Below, one piece after another: positions 25,982 to 33,167 of a stretch of DNA of 39,741 nucleotides. The position numbers and the translations under genes were made by a program. Origin of the DNA: an uncultured Clostridia bacterium (GTDB taxonomy: Bacteria > Bacillota > Clostridia > Christensenellales > UBA1242); the NCBI GenBank assembly GCA_944384395.1, contig CALWTD010000026.1, forward strand, positions 1-39,741, given 5' to 3'. The notes below the pieces were generated by a model that saw only the letters and a list, made by a program, of their open reading frames with translations, ran no database searches and had not been told where the DNA came from. How positions within the stretch are numbered: position 1 is the first letter of the stretch; every line of letters begins with the position of its first letter.

Positions 25982-26855
25982 AAAACTTATAATTGCACTT
26001 AGTGTTGTTCTAGGCGTAGTTTTGGTTTGCGTAATTTTAAACTTTACCTTATTTTCATTACAAACTGTTGAAGTAAATTTTAAAAATGAACCAATGATTT
26101 TTACTGACGAATCAAAAGATAGCATATCAAACAATAGTGCAATAAAAAAAGGAACATCAGTTTTTGCACTCAGTAAAAAAGAGATAACTAATCAACTTGA
26201 AAGAGATAATCCATATTTAAAAGTTATAAATATAGAAACAGTATTTCCAAACAAAATTATAATACATTGTGCAGAAAGAGAAGAAACATATGCAGTTAAG
26301 GCAAGTGAAACTAAATATTTTATTTGTGATGCCGATTTTAAGGTATTAAACATAACAACAACATATTATAATGAACAATATAATCCAATACTTTTTACCG
26401 GTCTTGAAAATATAATAACAAATACAAATAGAGTCAATGCAGGCGAATTTTTGGAATTTAGTAGCGAAGAAGAAATTTTAAAAAATATTGGGACAAGTCT
26501 GCTTAAAAACAATAAAAGCGTGGCAGAGCAACGAGCACTAATTCAGTCCATTGAACTAACATCAGGCATAGATGCAGTAACATCAAAAAATATGCCATAT
26601 TTAATAATTAAAGATTTTAACGGTTTTCAAACAAATATATATAGACTGGAAACATTACTTGCTGAAAAGATGCAATATATGTTTGCTACAATATCGCAAG
26701 TTATTTATAGTCCAGAAATCTTTTATGCAGATGAACTTGAAGATGGAACAATTTCATTAGACCAAATAAGTGAAGATTATTATTTAGATTATGTTTTGCA
26801 AATTAGAGAAAACTTGCAAAGTCAAATTTTAATAAGATTAGAAAAAATTAAATAA
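25959..26855 (+). CDS. ftsQ: Cell-division protein FtsQ/DivIB
   Basis: A 298-residue bitopic membrane protein of the divisome, which holds FtsL and FtsB at the septum. It has a short basic cytoplasmic N-terminus, one transmembrane helix (about residues 10-31) and a POTRA-like domain (VEVNF, then TSVFALSKKEITNQLERDNP and VFPNKIIIHCAEREETYAVK). An FtsQ/DivIB C-terminal region follows. The start is TTG 25959, with AGGAG at 25948-25952 inside murA. The two genes overlap by 23 bases and are probably coupled. The next promoter separates it from ftsA. Confidence 0.9.
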   Translation: MKGLKKYKKLIIALSVVLGVVLVCVILNFTLFSLQTVEVNFKNEPMIFTDESKDSISNNSAIKKGTSVFALSKKEITNQLERDNPYLKVINIETVFPNKIIIHCAEREETYAVKASETKYFICDADFKVLNITTTYYNEQYNPILFTGLENIITNTNRVNAGEFLEFSSEEEILKNIGTSLLKNNKSVAEQRALIQSIELTSGIDAVTSKNMPYLIIKDFNGFQTNIYRLETLLAEKMQYMFATISQVIYSPEIFYADELEDGTISLDQISEDYYLDYVLQIRENLQSQILIRLEKIK

Positions 26856-26881
26856 TTTATACTTTAACTCACATTTTTGTG

Positions 26882-26910
26882 TTGACAGTTAGTTGTTAAA
26901 AGTTTATAAT
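26882..26910 (+). promoter_or_regulatory. Perfect consensus sigma-A promoter of ftsA-ftsZ
   Basis: -35 TTGACA (26882-26887), exactly 17 bases, -10 TATAAT (26905-26910). Both hexamers are a full match to the sigma-A consensus. Transcription would start near 26917, about 42 bases before ftsA. Confidence 0.88.
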
Positions 26911-26958
26911 TATAAAAAAATGTTATAAATATTCATTTTTTTAAAAAAGGAGAAAATT

Positions 26959-28125
26959 GTGCCAAAAATAGCTGTAACAGTTCTAGATATTGGTTCAAAG
27001 AGTATAAGCGTTTTAATTGGTAACAGGGGAGTAAACGACACTTTTGTTATTCATGGTTATGGCGAAAGAGAATATGCAGGTTACTATGAAGGCGAATTTT
27101 TGGAAGAAGATAAGTTAAAAGATGTTGTTTCAAAAACAATAAACGATGCGCAAAGTTCTGCTGGTGTTACAATCGACAAACTTTTTGTTGGAGTTCCTGC
27201 TGACTTTTCTTACTGTAAAACAAAAACACTAACTCAAACTTTTGGGCAAAGAGTAAAGGTTAACGACCAAGATTTGTATGAGATGTATCAAAGAGCAGAC
27301 GATTTTGAAAATATGAAAGACTATGTTTTAATCAGTTGCACACCAATATCATTTGTTTTAGATGATGGAAGAAAAACACTTAAACCAATTGGTCAAAAAA
27401 CAACAAAAATAACGGCAACACTAAGTTTAATTTATGCAGAAAAAACCTTTATAGAAAAAATAAACAATTTGTTAAAGAGCATTGGTATAACAACCGTTGA
27501 ATATTTGTCATCTCCACTATGCGAAGCATTATATTTGCTTCCACAAGAGAGAAGGGAAGAAATGGCAGTGGTTGTCGACTGTGGATACATTGAAACATCT
27601 GTTGCTGTTGTAAAAGGACAAGGTCTTGTTTCATTAAAATCGTTCTCAGTTGGCGGTGGGCATATCTCTGCTGACCTTATGGAGTGTTTGCATATCACAT
27701 TTGACGAGGCTGAACAACTTAGAAAACAACTTGTATTAAGTGTTGTACCTAGCGAAAGTGATGACTATGAAATATCTAAAAATGGAACACTTATTCCTGT
27801 TTCAATGAAACAAGCAAACGAAATAACTTGTGATAGAATAGAAATGATTGCAATGCTTATTAAAAAATGCTTGCAAAAAGATTTTGAAACTGTTCCACCG
27901 ATGCCATATTACTTAACAGGTGGTGGAATAAGTTACATAAAAGGTGGCAAAGAAGTACTTTCAAATTATATAGGTGTAAAATTAACGGTTTTGTGTCCAA
28001 ACGATGTACACATGTCAAAGCCACATTATTCTAGTTTGCTTGGAATTTTGGACAAGGCAATAAAACAAGAAACAAAAACAAAAAGTTTTTGGACTGTTAT
28101 AATAGAAAAAATAATAAAAAGATAA
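26959..28125 (+). CDS. ftsA: Cell-division protein FtsA
   Basis: A 388-residue actin-like ATPase that ties FtsZ filaments to the membrane. It has phosphate-1 (VLDIGSKSISVLI), the SHS2/1C region and phosphate-2 (AVVVDCGYIETSVAVV). The adenosine motif is YYLTGGGISYIKG. A C-terminal amphipathic helix (SFWTVIIEKIIKR) serves as the membrane-targeting sequence. The start is GTG 26959 with AAGGAG upstream. ftsZ follows after 12 bases in the same operon. Length is somewhat shorter than the ~420-440 of many FtsA proteins. Confidence 0.93.
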   Translation: MPKIAVTVLDIGSKSISVLIGNRGVNDTFVIHGYGEREYAGYYEGEFLEEDKLKDVVSKTINDAQSSAGVTIDKLFVGVPADFSYCKTKTLTQTFGQRVKVNDQDLYEMYQRADDFENMKDYVLISCTPISFVLDDGRKTLKPIGQKTTKITATLSLIYAEKTFIEKINNLLKSIGITTVEYLSSPLCEALYLLPQERREEMAVVVDCGYIETSVAVVKGQGLVSLKSFSVGGGHISADLMECLHITFDEAEQLRKQLVLSVVPSESDDYEISKNGTLIPVSMKQANEITCDRIEMIAMLIKKCLQKDFETVPPMPYYLTGGGISYIKGGKEVLSNYIGVKLTVLCPNDVHMSKPHYSSLLGILDKAIKQETKTKSFWTVIIEKIIKR

Positions 28126-28137
28126 GGAGAAGGAAAA

Positions 28138-29349
28138 ATGTATAACAATATAAATGTAGGACCAGTTGCAAACATAAAAGTCATTGGTGTTGGTGGTGGT
28201 GGAAACAACGCAGTAAACAGAATGATTGATGCCAATATAACAAGTGCACAATTTATTGCAATAAACACCGATAAACAGGCACTGCTATTAAGCAAAGCTG
28301 ATCATAGATTGCAAATTGGTGAAAAATTAACTCGTGGACTTGGTGCAGGTGCTGATCCCGACGTTGGTCAAAAAGCAGCAGAAGAAAGCAAATCAAGTAT
28401 AAGTGAAATCTTAAAAGATTGCGACCTTGTTTTTATCACAGCAGGTATGGGTGGTGGAACAGGAACAGGTGCAGCGCCTGTTGTTGCTCAAATTGCAAAA
28501 GAAATGGGAATACTCACCATTGCCGTTGTAACAAAACCATTTGGCTTTGAAGGAAGAAAAAGACAAGAAAATGCAGAAAAAGGTCTTGAAAATTTAAGAA
28601 AATATGTAGACACTTTGGTTATTATTCCAAACGATAAACTTTTAACACTAGTTCCAGAAAAAACACCAATTATTGATGCGTTCTTATATGCTGATGATGT
28701 TTTAAGACAAGGTATACAAGGAATAAGCGATTTGATTGTTACACCAAGTTTAATAAATTTGGACTTTGCTGATGTTCGTTCTGTTATGAAAAACACAGGA
28801 CTTGCTCACATGGGTATTGGTCATGCAAAGGGCGAAAATAAAACAATTGAAGCAGTTAGACAAGCTGTTTCTTCTCCACTCCTTGAAACAACAATAGAAG
28901 GTGCAACAGGTGTTATTTTAAATGTTAAAGGTGGCCTTGATCTTCCACTTGATGAAGTATATGAAGCAGCAAGTTTAGTTCGTGAAGTTGTTGATCCATC
29001 TTGTAACATCATTTTTGGTTCAGGAATTGATGAAGGAATGAATGATGAAGTTGAAATCACAATCATTGCAACAGGCTTCCAAAATAAACTTACAGGTGAA
29101 ACAAAAGACCTATCAAAGGTTAAACAAAATGTAGAAGCTGCAAACAATTTTGGCGATAGAAGATACGAAGGATTTCCAACAACAAAAAGCTTGTTCCCTA
29201 AAAAAGAACCACTAGCACAACCACAGCCAAGACCAGTTGAACCAAAAGCCGATTTCGTAAAAAGACCAGACGGAACAGAATCTTCAAGACTTCATGTAGA
29301 CGATGCATATGTCCCACCATTTTTAAGAAAATATAGAGATAATAAATAA
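28138..29349 (+). CDS. ftsZ: Cell-division GTPase FtsZ
   Basis: The 403-residue tubulin homologue forms the Z-ring. The GTP-binding motif GGGTGTG is at 105-111. The N-terminal [13 protein letters not shown] and the T7-loop region [11 protein letters not shown] are present. A Pro/Lys-rich linker leads to the C-terminal peptide [10 protein letters not shown], which binds FtsA and other partners. The ATG has AAGGAGAAGG upstream. It is the second gene of the ftsA operon and ends at a strong terminator. Confidence 0.98.
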   Translation: MYNNINVGPVANIKVIGVGGGGNNAVNRMIDANITSAQFIAINTDKQALLLSKADHRLQIGEKLTRGLGAGADPDVGQKAAEESKSSISEILKDCDLVFITAGMGGGTGTGAAPVVAQIAKEMGILTIAVVTKPFGFEGRKRQENAEKGLENLRKYVDTLVIIPNDKLLTLVPEKTPIIDAFLYADDVLRQGIQGISDLIVTPSLINLDFADVRSVMKNTGLAHMGIGHAKGENKTIEAVRQAVSSPLLETTIEGATGVILNVKGGLDLPLDEVYEAASLVREVVDPSCNIIFGSGIDEGMNDEVEITIIATGFQNKLTGETKDLSKVKQNVEAANNFGDRRYEGFPTTKSLFPKKEPLAQPQPRPVEPKADFVKRPDGTESSRLHVDDAYVPPFLRKYRDNK

Positions 29350-29357
29350 TAATAAAA

Positions 29358-29386
29358 AAATCATCTAGTGATAGATGATTTTTTTT
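29358..29386 (+). terminator. Intrinsic terminator after ftsZ
   Basis: A 10-bp stem AAATCATCTA with TAGATGATTT (29358-29381), loop gtga and a T run to 29386. Confidence 0.88.
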
Positions 29387-29409
29387 ATGAAAATATAAAA
29401 GATATAAAT

Positions 29410-29486
29410 TGTCGACATTTTTTTGTTAAACATGATCTTTTTATTTATTATTCTCTGTGCTATTTTTTTATGCTTTAATATATAAT
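29410..29486 (+). promoter_or_regulatory. Candidate Spo0A-controlled promoter of spoIIGA-sigE
   Basis: TGTCGACA at 29410-29417 matches the Spo0A box (TGTCGAA) in both directions except at the last base. A good -10 TATAAT lies at 29481-29486 with no -35 hexamer at normal spacing. The box falls about 75-83 bases before the expected start, comparable to the upstream 0A site of Bacillus subtilis spoIIG. Confidence 0.5.
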
Positions 29487-29502
29487 CATACAAGGGATTT
29501 AT

Positions 29503-30339
29503 ATGATAGTATACATTGAAGATACTTTAATTGAAAATTTCCTAATTACATATATCATTTTATATATAATTTTTGGTTTTATAAAAGAAGAAAAAAATAA
29601 ATACAGAATGTTTTTTGCAAGTGTATTTGGTGCACTTATTTCGCTTTTGTACCCAATAATAAATTTGAGTTCCTTTTTTATTTTAATCTTAAAAATATGT
29701 ATGGGATATATAATAAAACTTATTGCTTATAAGAATGCAAGTTTAAGAAAGCAAATTTTCTTTTTTGTTATGTTTATGTTTATAACGGCAGTATATGGTG
29801 GCATAAATTTAATGTTGTACTTTTGCTTGTATGGAAATTTTGAAAGCAGTAAAAAATTACCAACACTTTTAATTTTGATTAGTGTTTTTGTTGTAACATA
29901 TTTTATAAAACAATGCGAAAAAGTAATCTACAAAAAGAAGACATTAAATAATTTTATTTATGATGTTGTGATAAATTTAAATTCAACAACTATAAAAACA
30001 AAAGGGTATTTAGACAGTGGTAACATTTTGTGCGATACAACAACAAATCAACCTGTTGTACTTGTAAATTTTAAAATGTTTTCAAAAATAAATAAAGATT
30101 TTGCGATACAAAATTTAATAACAAAAAATACAAAAGGGTTAAAAAATGGTCATTATATAAATGTGAAAACTGCAACAAGTAATGACAGTTTGCTTGCTTT
30201 TTGTGTTGATAGTTTGCAAATAGTTAAAAAAGATAAAACTTTAACGATTTTAAATCCAACTTTTGCATTAACAAAAGTAAAAATTTCAGGACTTGATTGT
30301 GATGTCGTGCTAAATCCAAAACACATTATGGAGGGTTAA
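29503..30339 (+). CDS. spoIIGA: Sporulation pro-sigma-E processing peptidase SpoIIGA
   Basis: A 278-residue membrane aspartic protease that cleaves pro-sigma-E in the mother cell after a signal from the forespore (SpoIIR). The first ~135 residues hold five likely transmembrane helices. The cytoplasmic protease domain carries KGYLDSGNILCDTTT with catalytic Asp171, equivalent to Asp183 of B. subtilis. The ATG has AGGG upstream. The sigE gene starts at the very next base after its stop, the usual spoIIG arrangement. Its presence shows that the organism can at least begin the compartment-specific sporulation programme. Confidence 0.93.
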   Translation: MIVYIEDTLIENFLITYIILYIIFGFIKEEKNKYRMFFASVFGALISLLYPIINLSSFFILILKICMGYIIKLIAYKNASLRKQIFFFVMFMFITAVYGGINLMLYFCLYGNFESSKKLPTLLILISVFVVTYFIKQCEKVIYKKKTLNNFIYDVVINLNSTTIKTKGYLDSGNILCDTTTNQPVVLVNFKMFSKINKDFAIQNLITKNTKGLKNGHYINVKTATSNDSLLAFCVDSLQIVKKDKTLTILNPTFALTKVKISGLDCDVVLNPKHIMEG

Positions 30340-31056
30340 ATGTTTTCAAAATTATTTATCAAAATAAAAAAGCTACTAAAATTAAATTTATTTAATGAAG
30401 TTGATAGTATTGTAATGTATATTTGTGGCAATGAAACTTTGCCACAACCATTAGAACCTGAAGAAGAACAAGTGCTTTTGGAAGAACTTGCAAACAACAA
30501 CAAGCAAGCCAAGGAAAAACTAATTGAACACAATTTGCGTTTAGTTGTTTACATTGCAAAAAAGTTTGAAAACACAGGAATAAACGTTGAAGATTTGTTT
30601 TCTATTGGTGCTATTGGATTAATTAAGGCTGTGCAAACATATAATTTTGACAAAAAAATAAAACTTGCAACATATGCTTCAAGATGTATAGAAAATGAAA
30701 TTTTGATGCAATTAAGAAAAACGAACAAACTCAAAAATGAAGTAAGTTTAGATGAACCATTAAATGCTGATAGTGATGGAAACGAACTATTACTTGAAGA
30801 TATTTTGTATGTCGATGGGGAAAGTGTTTCAAAAGAAATGGATAAATCAGCAGAAAAACAAATACTTTGGAATATAATAAATAAACTAAACGAAAGAGAA
30901 AGAGAAATAATGATACTAAGATTTGGACTTTTGGGCAAAGAAGAAAAAACACAAAAAGAAGTTGCTGACCTTATGGGTATAAGTCAAAGCTATATTTCAA
31001 GAATTGAAAAAAAAATATTGGGAAAAATGAAAAAAGACCTTGAAAAAGTTATTTAA
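30340..31056 (+). CDS. sigE: RNA polymerase sporulation sigma factor E (mother cell)
   Basis: A 238-residue sigma-70-family factor for early mother-cell transcription. A basic, amphipathic pro-sequence (about residues 1-29, [20 protein letters not shown]) precedes [13 protein letters not shown], matching the cleaved pro-region of B. subtilis sigma-E. Region 2 ([42 protein letters not shown]) and region 4 ([26 protein letters not shown]) are complete. The ATG directly abuts the spoIIGA stop, with GGAGGG upstream. A very AT-rich gap of about 180 bases follows. Confidence 0.96.
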   Translation: MFSKLFIKIKKLLKLNLFNEVDSIVMYICGNETLPQPLEPEEEQVLLEELANNNKQAKEKLIEHNLRLVVYIAKKFENTGINVEDLFSIGAIGLIKAVQTYNFDKKIKLATYASRCIENEILMQLRKTNKLKNEVSLDEPLNADSDGNELLLEDILYVDGESVSKEMDKSAEKQILWNIINKLNEREREIMILRFGLLGKEEKTQKEVADLMGISQSYISRIEKKILGKMKKDLEKVI

Positions 31057-31184
31057 AATATATTTTTTAATAAATTATTATATAAAATAAATAAATCTTT
31101 TTAATATATAATAAAATAAAAAATAAATATAAAAAATATTATAAAAAATACATTATTTAATAAAAAAATAATTAAATTTTTTGT

Positions 31185-31214
31185 GTATATTTATTTATAA
31201 AATAGGAAAGCATA
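31185..31214 (+). promoter_or_regulatory. Candidate sigma-F/sigma-G promoter of sigG
   Basis: -35 GTATA (31185-31189), a 15-base spacer and -10 GGAAAGCATA (31205-31214), close to the forespore consensus GGnnAnAnTr with one mismatch. It lies about 27 bases before the sigG start, with the ribosome site in between. Confidence 0.55.
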
Positions 31215-31240
31215 TTTGCAATAGAAAGGAGAATTTTTCT

Positions 31241-32014
31241 ATGGCAAATAGAGTAGCAATTTGTGGCGTTGACACTTCAACGCTTCCTAAACTAAAAAAT
31301 GAAGAACTTATGGAACTAATGAAAAAAGTAAAAAGTGGTGATGAACTGGCAAGAGAACAATTTGTTGTTGCAAATTTGAGATTGGTGCTAAGTGTTGTTC
31401 AAAGATTTTCTGGTAAAAAAGAAAAATCTGATGATATGTTCCAAGTTGGTTGTGTTGGACTTATGAAAGCCATAGATAATTTTGATGTTTCGTTAAATGT
31501 AAGATTTTCAACTTATGCTGTTCCAATGATTATTGGAGAAATAAGAAGATTTTTGCGTGATAATAATTCAATTCGCGTTTCAAGAAGTTTAAGAGATATT
31601 GCATATAAAGCACTTCAAGCAAGAGAAATTCTTTCTAAAAAATTGGGCAGAGAGCCAAAGCCAGAAGAAATTGCAAAAGAAATTGAAATTGATGTAAAAG
31701 ATGTCAACTTTGCACTTGATGCCATAAGTGAAACTGTTTCACTAAATGAGCCTGTTTATAACGATGGCAATGAATCAGTTAGAATAATGGACCAAATTTC
31801 TGATTTAAAAAATAGTGATGAATCTTTAATAGAACAAATTGCACTAAAAGATGCAGTGTCTAAATTAAGTAAAAGAGAAAAAGAAATCCTTTTAATGAGA
31901 TATTATATTGGAAAAACACAAATGGAAGTAAGTGATGAGATTGGAATAAGTCAAGCACAAGTAAGTAGGCTAGAAAAAAATGCTTTATCTTCAATAAAAA
32001 AACATATGCAATAA
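31241..32014 (+). CDS. sigG: RNA polymerase sporulation sigma factor G (forespore)
   Basis: A 257-residue factor for late forespore transcription. The N-terminus MANRVAICGVDTSTLPKLKN matches the conserved sigma-G opening. Region 2 (NLRLVLSVVQRF, DDMFQVGCVGLMKAIDNFD, RFSTYAVPMIIGEIRRFLRD), region 3 and region 4 (LSKREKEILLMRYYIGKTQMEV, GISQAQVSRLEK) are complete. The start is ATG 31241 with AAAGGAG upstream. The frame start at 31181 is rejected because it would place coding sequence over the promoter. sigE-sigG adjacency is common in Clostridia. Confidence 0.96.
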   Translation: MANRVAICGVDTSTLPKLKNEELMELMKKVKSGDELAREQFVVANLRLVLSVVQRFSGKKEKSDDMFQVGCVGLMKAIDNFDVSLNVRFSTYAVPMIIGEIRRFLRDNNSIRVSRSLRDIAYKALQAREILSKKLGREPKPEEIAKEIEIDVKDVNFALDAISETVSLNEPVYNDGNESVRIMDQISDLKNSDESLIEQIALKDAVSKLSKREKEILLMRYYIGKTQMEVSDEIGISQAQVSRLEKNALSSIKKHMQ

Positions 32015-32015
32015 C

Positions 32016-32046
32016 AAAAAGACAGAAATTGTTTCTGTCTTTTTTT
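32016..32046 (+). terminator. Intrinsic terminator after sigG
   Basis: Stem GACAGAAA (32021-32028) with TTTCTGTC (32032-32039), extended by A and T runs, loop ttg. Confidence 0.9.
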
Positions 32047-32069
32047 ATGTTTTAAAATGATTAAATTTA

Positions 32070-32098
32070 TTGACAAGTTTTTTTTTGTGTGATATATT
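32070..32098 (+). promoter_or_regulatory. Strong sigma-A promoter of rplU-prp-rpmA
   Basis: -35 TTGACA (32070-32075), a 17-base spacer and -10 TATATT (32093-32098). Transcription would start near 32105, leaving a leader of about 70 bases. Confidence 0.85.
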
Positions 32099-32104
32099 TA
32101 AGCA

Positions 32105-32165
32105 GTATGCCACATATTAAAGGTTTAAGTGCCGTGTGCCACCTTTCGTAGTGAGATTAAAGAGG
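32105..32165 (+). promoter_or_regulatory. Candidate L21 leader (ribosomal-protein autoregulatory RNA)
   Basis: The rplU leader folds into a hairpin with stem AAAGGT (32119-32124) and ACCTTT (32141-32146). Its loop holds two GCC elements (gtgccgtgtgcc). An L21-leader RNA is known at this position in Bacillota and is thought to let a ribosomal protein of the operon repress its own synthesis. The match is by position and gross structure only. Confidence 0.5.
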
Positions 32166-32175
32166 AGGAAATAAA

Positions 32176-32481
32176 ATGTTTGCAGTTATCGAAACAGGAG
32201 GAAAACAATACAAAGTTCAAGTTGGTGATGTTTTAAATGTTGAAAAACTTGATAAAAATGTTGGTGAAAAAGTTGAATTTAATGTTCTTCTTACTTCAAA
32301 CGATGGCAAAGTAGATTGCGGAACACCGGTTTTAAGCAAAGTTGTTTGCAGTGCAGAAATTGTTGCACAAGGCAAAGGCGAAAAAGTTGTTGTTTACAAA
32401 TACAAGCCTAAAAAGAACGTTAGAAGAAAACAAGGACATAGACAACCATTTACAACAGTAAAAATCTTAGAGATTAAATAA
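32176..32481 (+). CDS. rplU: 50S ribosomal protein L21
   Basis: A 101-residue ribosomal protein that binds 23S rRNA. The opening MFAVIETGGKQYKVQVGD and the C-terminal YKPKKNVRRKQGHRQPFT are diagnostic, and the length is standard. It has a strong AGAGGAGG ribosome site. It is the first gene of the rplU-prp-rpmA operon, with prp one base after its stop. Confidence 0.98.
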   Translation: MFAVIETGGKQYKVQVGDVLNVEKLDKNVGEKVEFNVLLTSNDGKVDCGTPVLSKVVCSAEIVAQGKGEKVVVYKYKPKKNVRRKQGHRQPFTTVKILEIK

Positions 32482-32482
32482 T

Positions 32483-32824
32483 ATGACAAATATTAAAATT
32501 TTTACAAAAAACAACAAAATTGTTTCTTTTGAAATTTCGGGGCACACAGGGTTTGCAAATAGCGGAAAGGATATAGTTTGTTCTGCCATTTCTGCAATAA
32601 GTCAAAGTGCTTGCTTGGGAATAACAAAAGTTTTAAAAATCAATGCCGTAGTTAGTAAAAGTGATAGTAAAGGTTATTTAAAATTACAATTGCCAAAAAA
32701 CATTAATGATAATGATTTAGAAAAAGCACAAATAATTTTAAGAACTATGCAATTAAGTTTGCAAGATTTACTATTTGAATATGGCGATTATATTAAAATG
32801 GAGGTTAGAGATGAAATTTATTAA
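32483..32824 (+). CDS. prp: Ribosomal-processing cysteine protease Prp
   Basis: A 113-residue protease of the YsxB family. It removes the N-terminal extension of L27 before L27 enters the ribosome. The catalytic His is in [12 protein letters not shown], and the catalytic Cys is 12 residues later in [10 protein letters not shown]. Length is typical. It lies between rplU and rpmA, overlapping rpmA by 14 bases; its substrate is encoded next door with a matching cleavage site. Confidence 0.93.
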   Translation: MTNIKIFTKNNKIVSFEISGHTGFANSGKDIVCSAISAISQSACLGITKVLKINAVVSKSDSKGYLKLQLPKNINDNDLEKAQIILRTMQLSLQDLLFEYGDYIKMEVRDEIY

Positions 32825-33086
32825 TATTCAACTTTTTGCCCACAAAAAAGGTGGTGGAAGCACAAAGAATGGTAGAGATAGCAATTCAAAGCGTCTTGGT
32901 GTTAAAAGATATGATGGACAAAGCGTTCTTGCTGGTTCAATCATAGTTCGCCAAAGAGGAACAAAAGTTTATCCAGGTACAAATTGTGGACTTGGAAAAG
33001 ACTACACAATTTTTGCTACTTGTGATGGAAAAGTTAAATTTTCAAAAAGTGGTGACAAAAAAATAGTTAGCGTAATTGCTGAATAA
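32811..33086 (+). CDS. rpmA: 50S ribosomal protein L27 with Prp-cleaved N-terminal extension
   Basis: A 91-residue ribosomal protein near the peptidyl-transferase centre. The start [16 protein letters not shown] carries the extension typical of Bacillota, and Prp should cut between Phe9 and Ala10 to expose [25 protein letters not shown] and the C-terminal half are standard. The ATG at 32811 has GGAGG at 32800-32804; the frame start at 32775 lies within prp and is rejected. obg, which often follows, is absent; a terminator follows instead. Confidence 0.97.
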   Translation: MKFINIQLFAHKKGGGSTKNGRDSNSKRLGVKRYDGQSVLAGSIIVRQRGTKVYPGTNCGLGKDYTIFATCDGKVKFSKSGDKKIVSVIAE

Positions 33087-33090
33087 TATA

Positions 33091-33120
33091 AAAAAGTATT
33101 TCGAATTGAAATACTTTTTT
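33091..33120 (+). terminator. Intrinsic terminator after rpmA
   Basis: A 12-bp stem AAAAAGTATTTC (33091-33102) with GAAATACTTTTT (33108-33119), loop gaatt and a T run. Confidence 0.9.
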
Positions 33121-33125
33121 TTAAA

Positions 33126-33154
33126 TTGACTTTTGGTTGTTTCTTAGGTACAAT
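33126..33154 (+). promoter_or_regulatory. Strong sigma-A promoter of the HExxH gene, very short leader
   Basis: -35 TTGACT (33126-33131), a 17-base spacer and -10 TACAAT (33149-33154). The transcript should start near 33161, only about 7 bases before the ATG at 33168. Confidence 0.78.
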
Positions 33155-33167
33155 ATTTACGAAGCAA

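Noticed and set aside
31181..31240. Earlier start for sigG at 31181
   Set aside because: The segment covers the candidate forespore promoter, lacks a ribosome site and is absent from the conserved sigma-G N-terminus.
33126..33167. TTG start at 33126 for the HExxH protein
   Set aside because: This TTG is the -35 hexamer of a strong promoter; ATG 33168 is downstream of the predicted transcript start.
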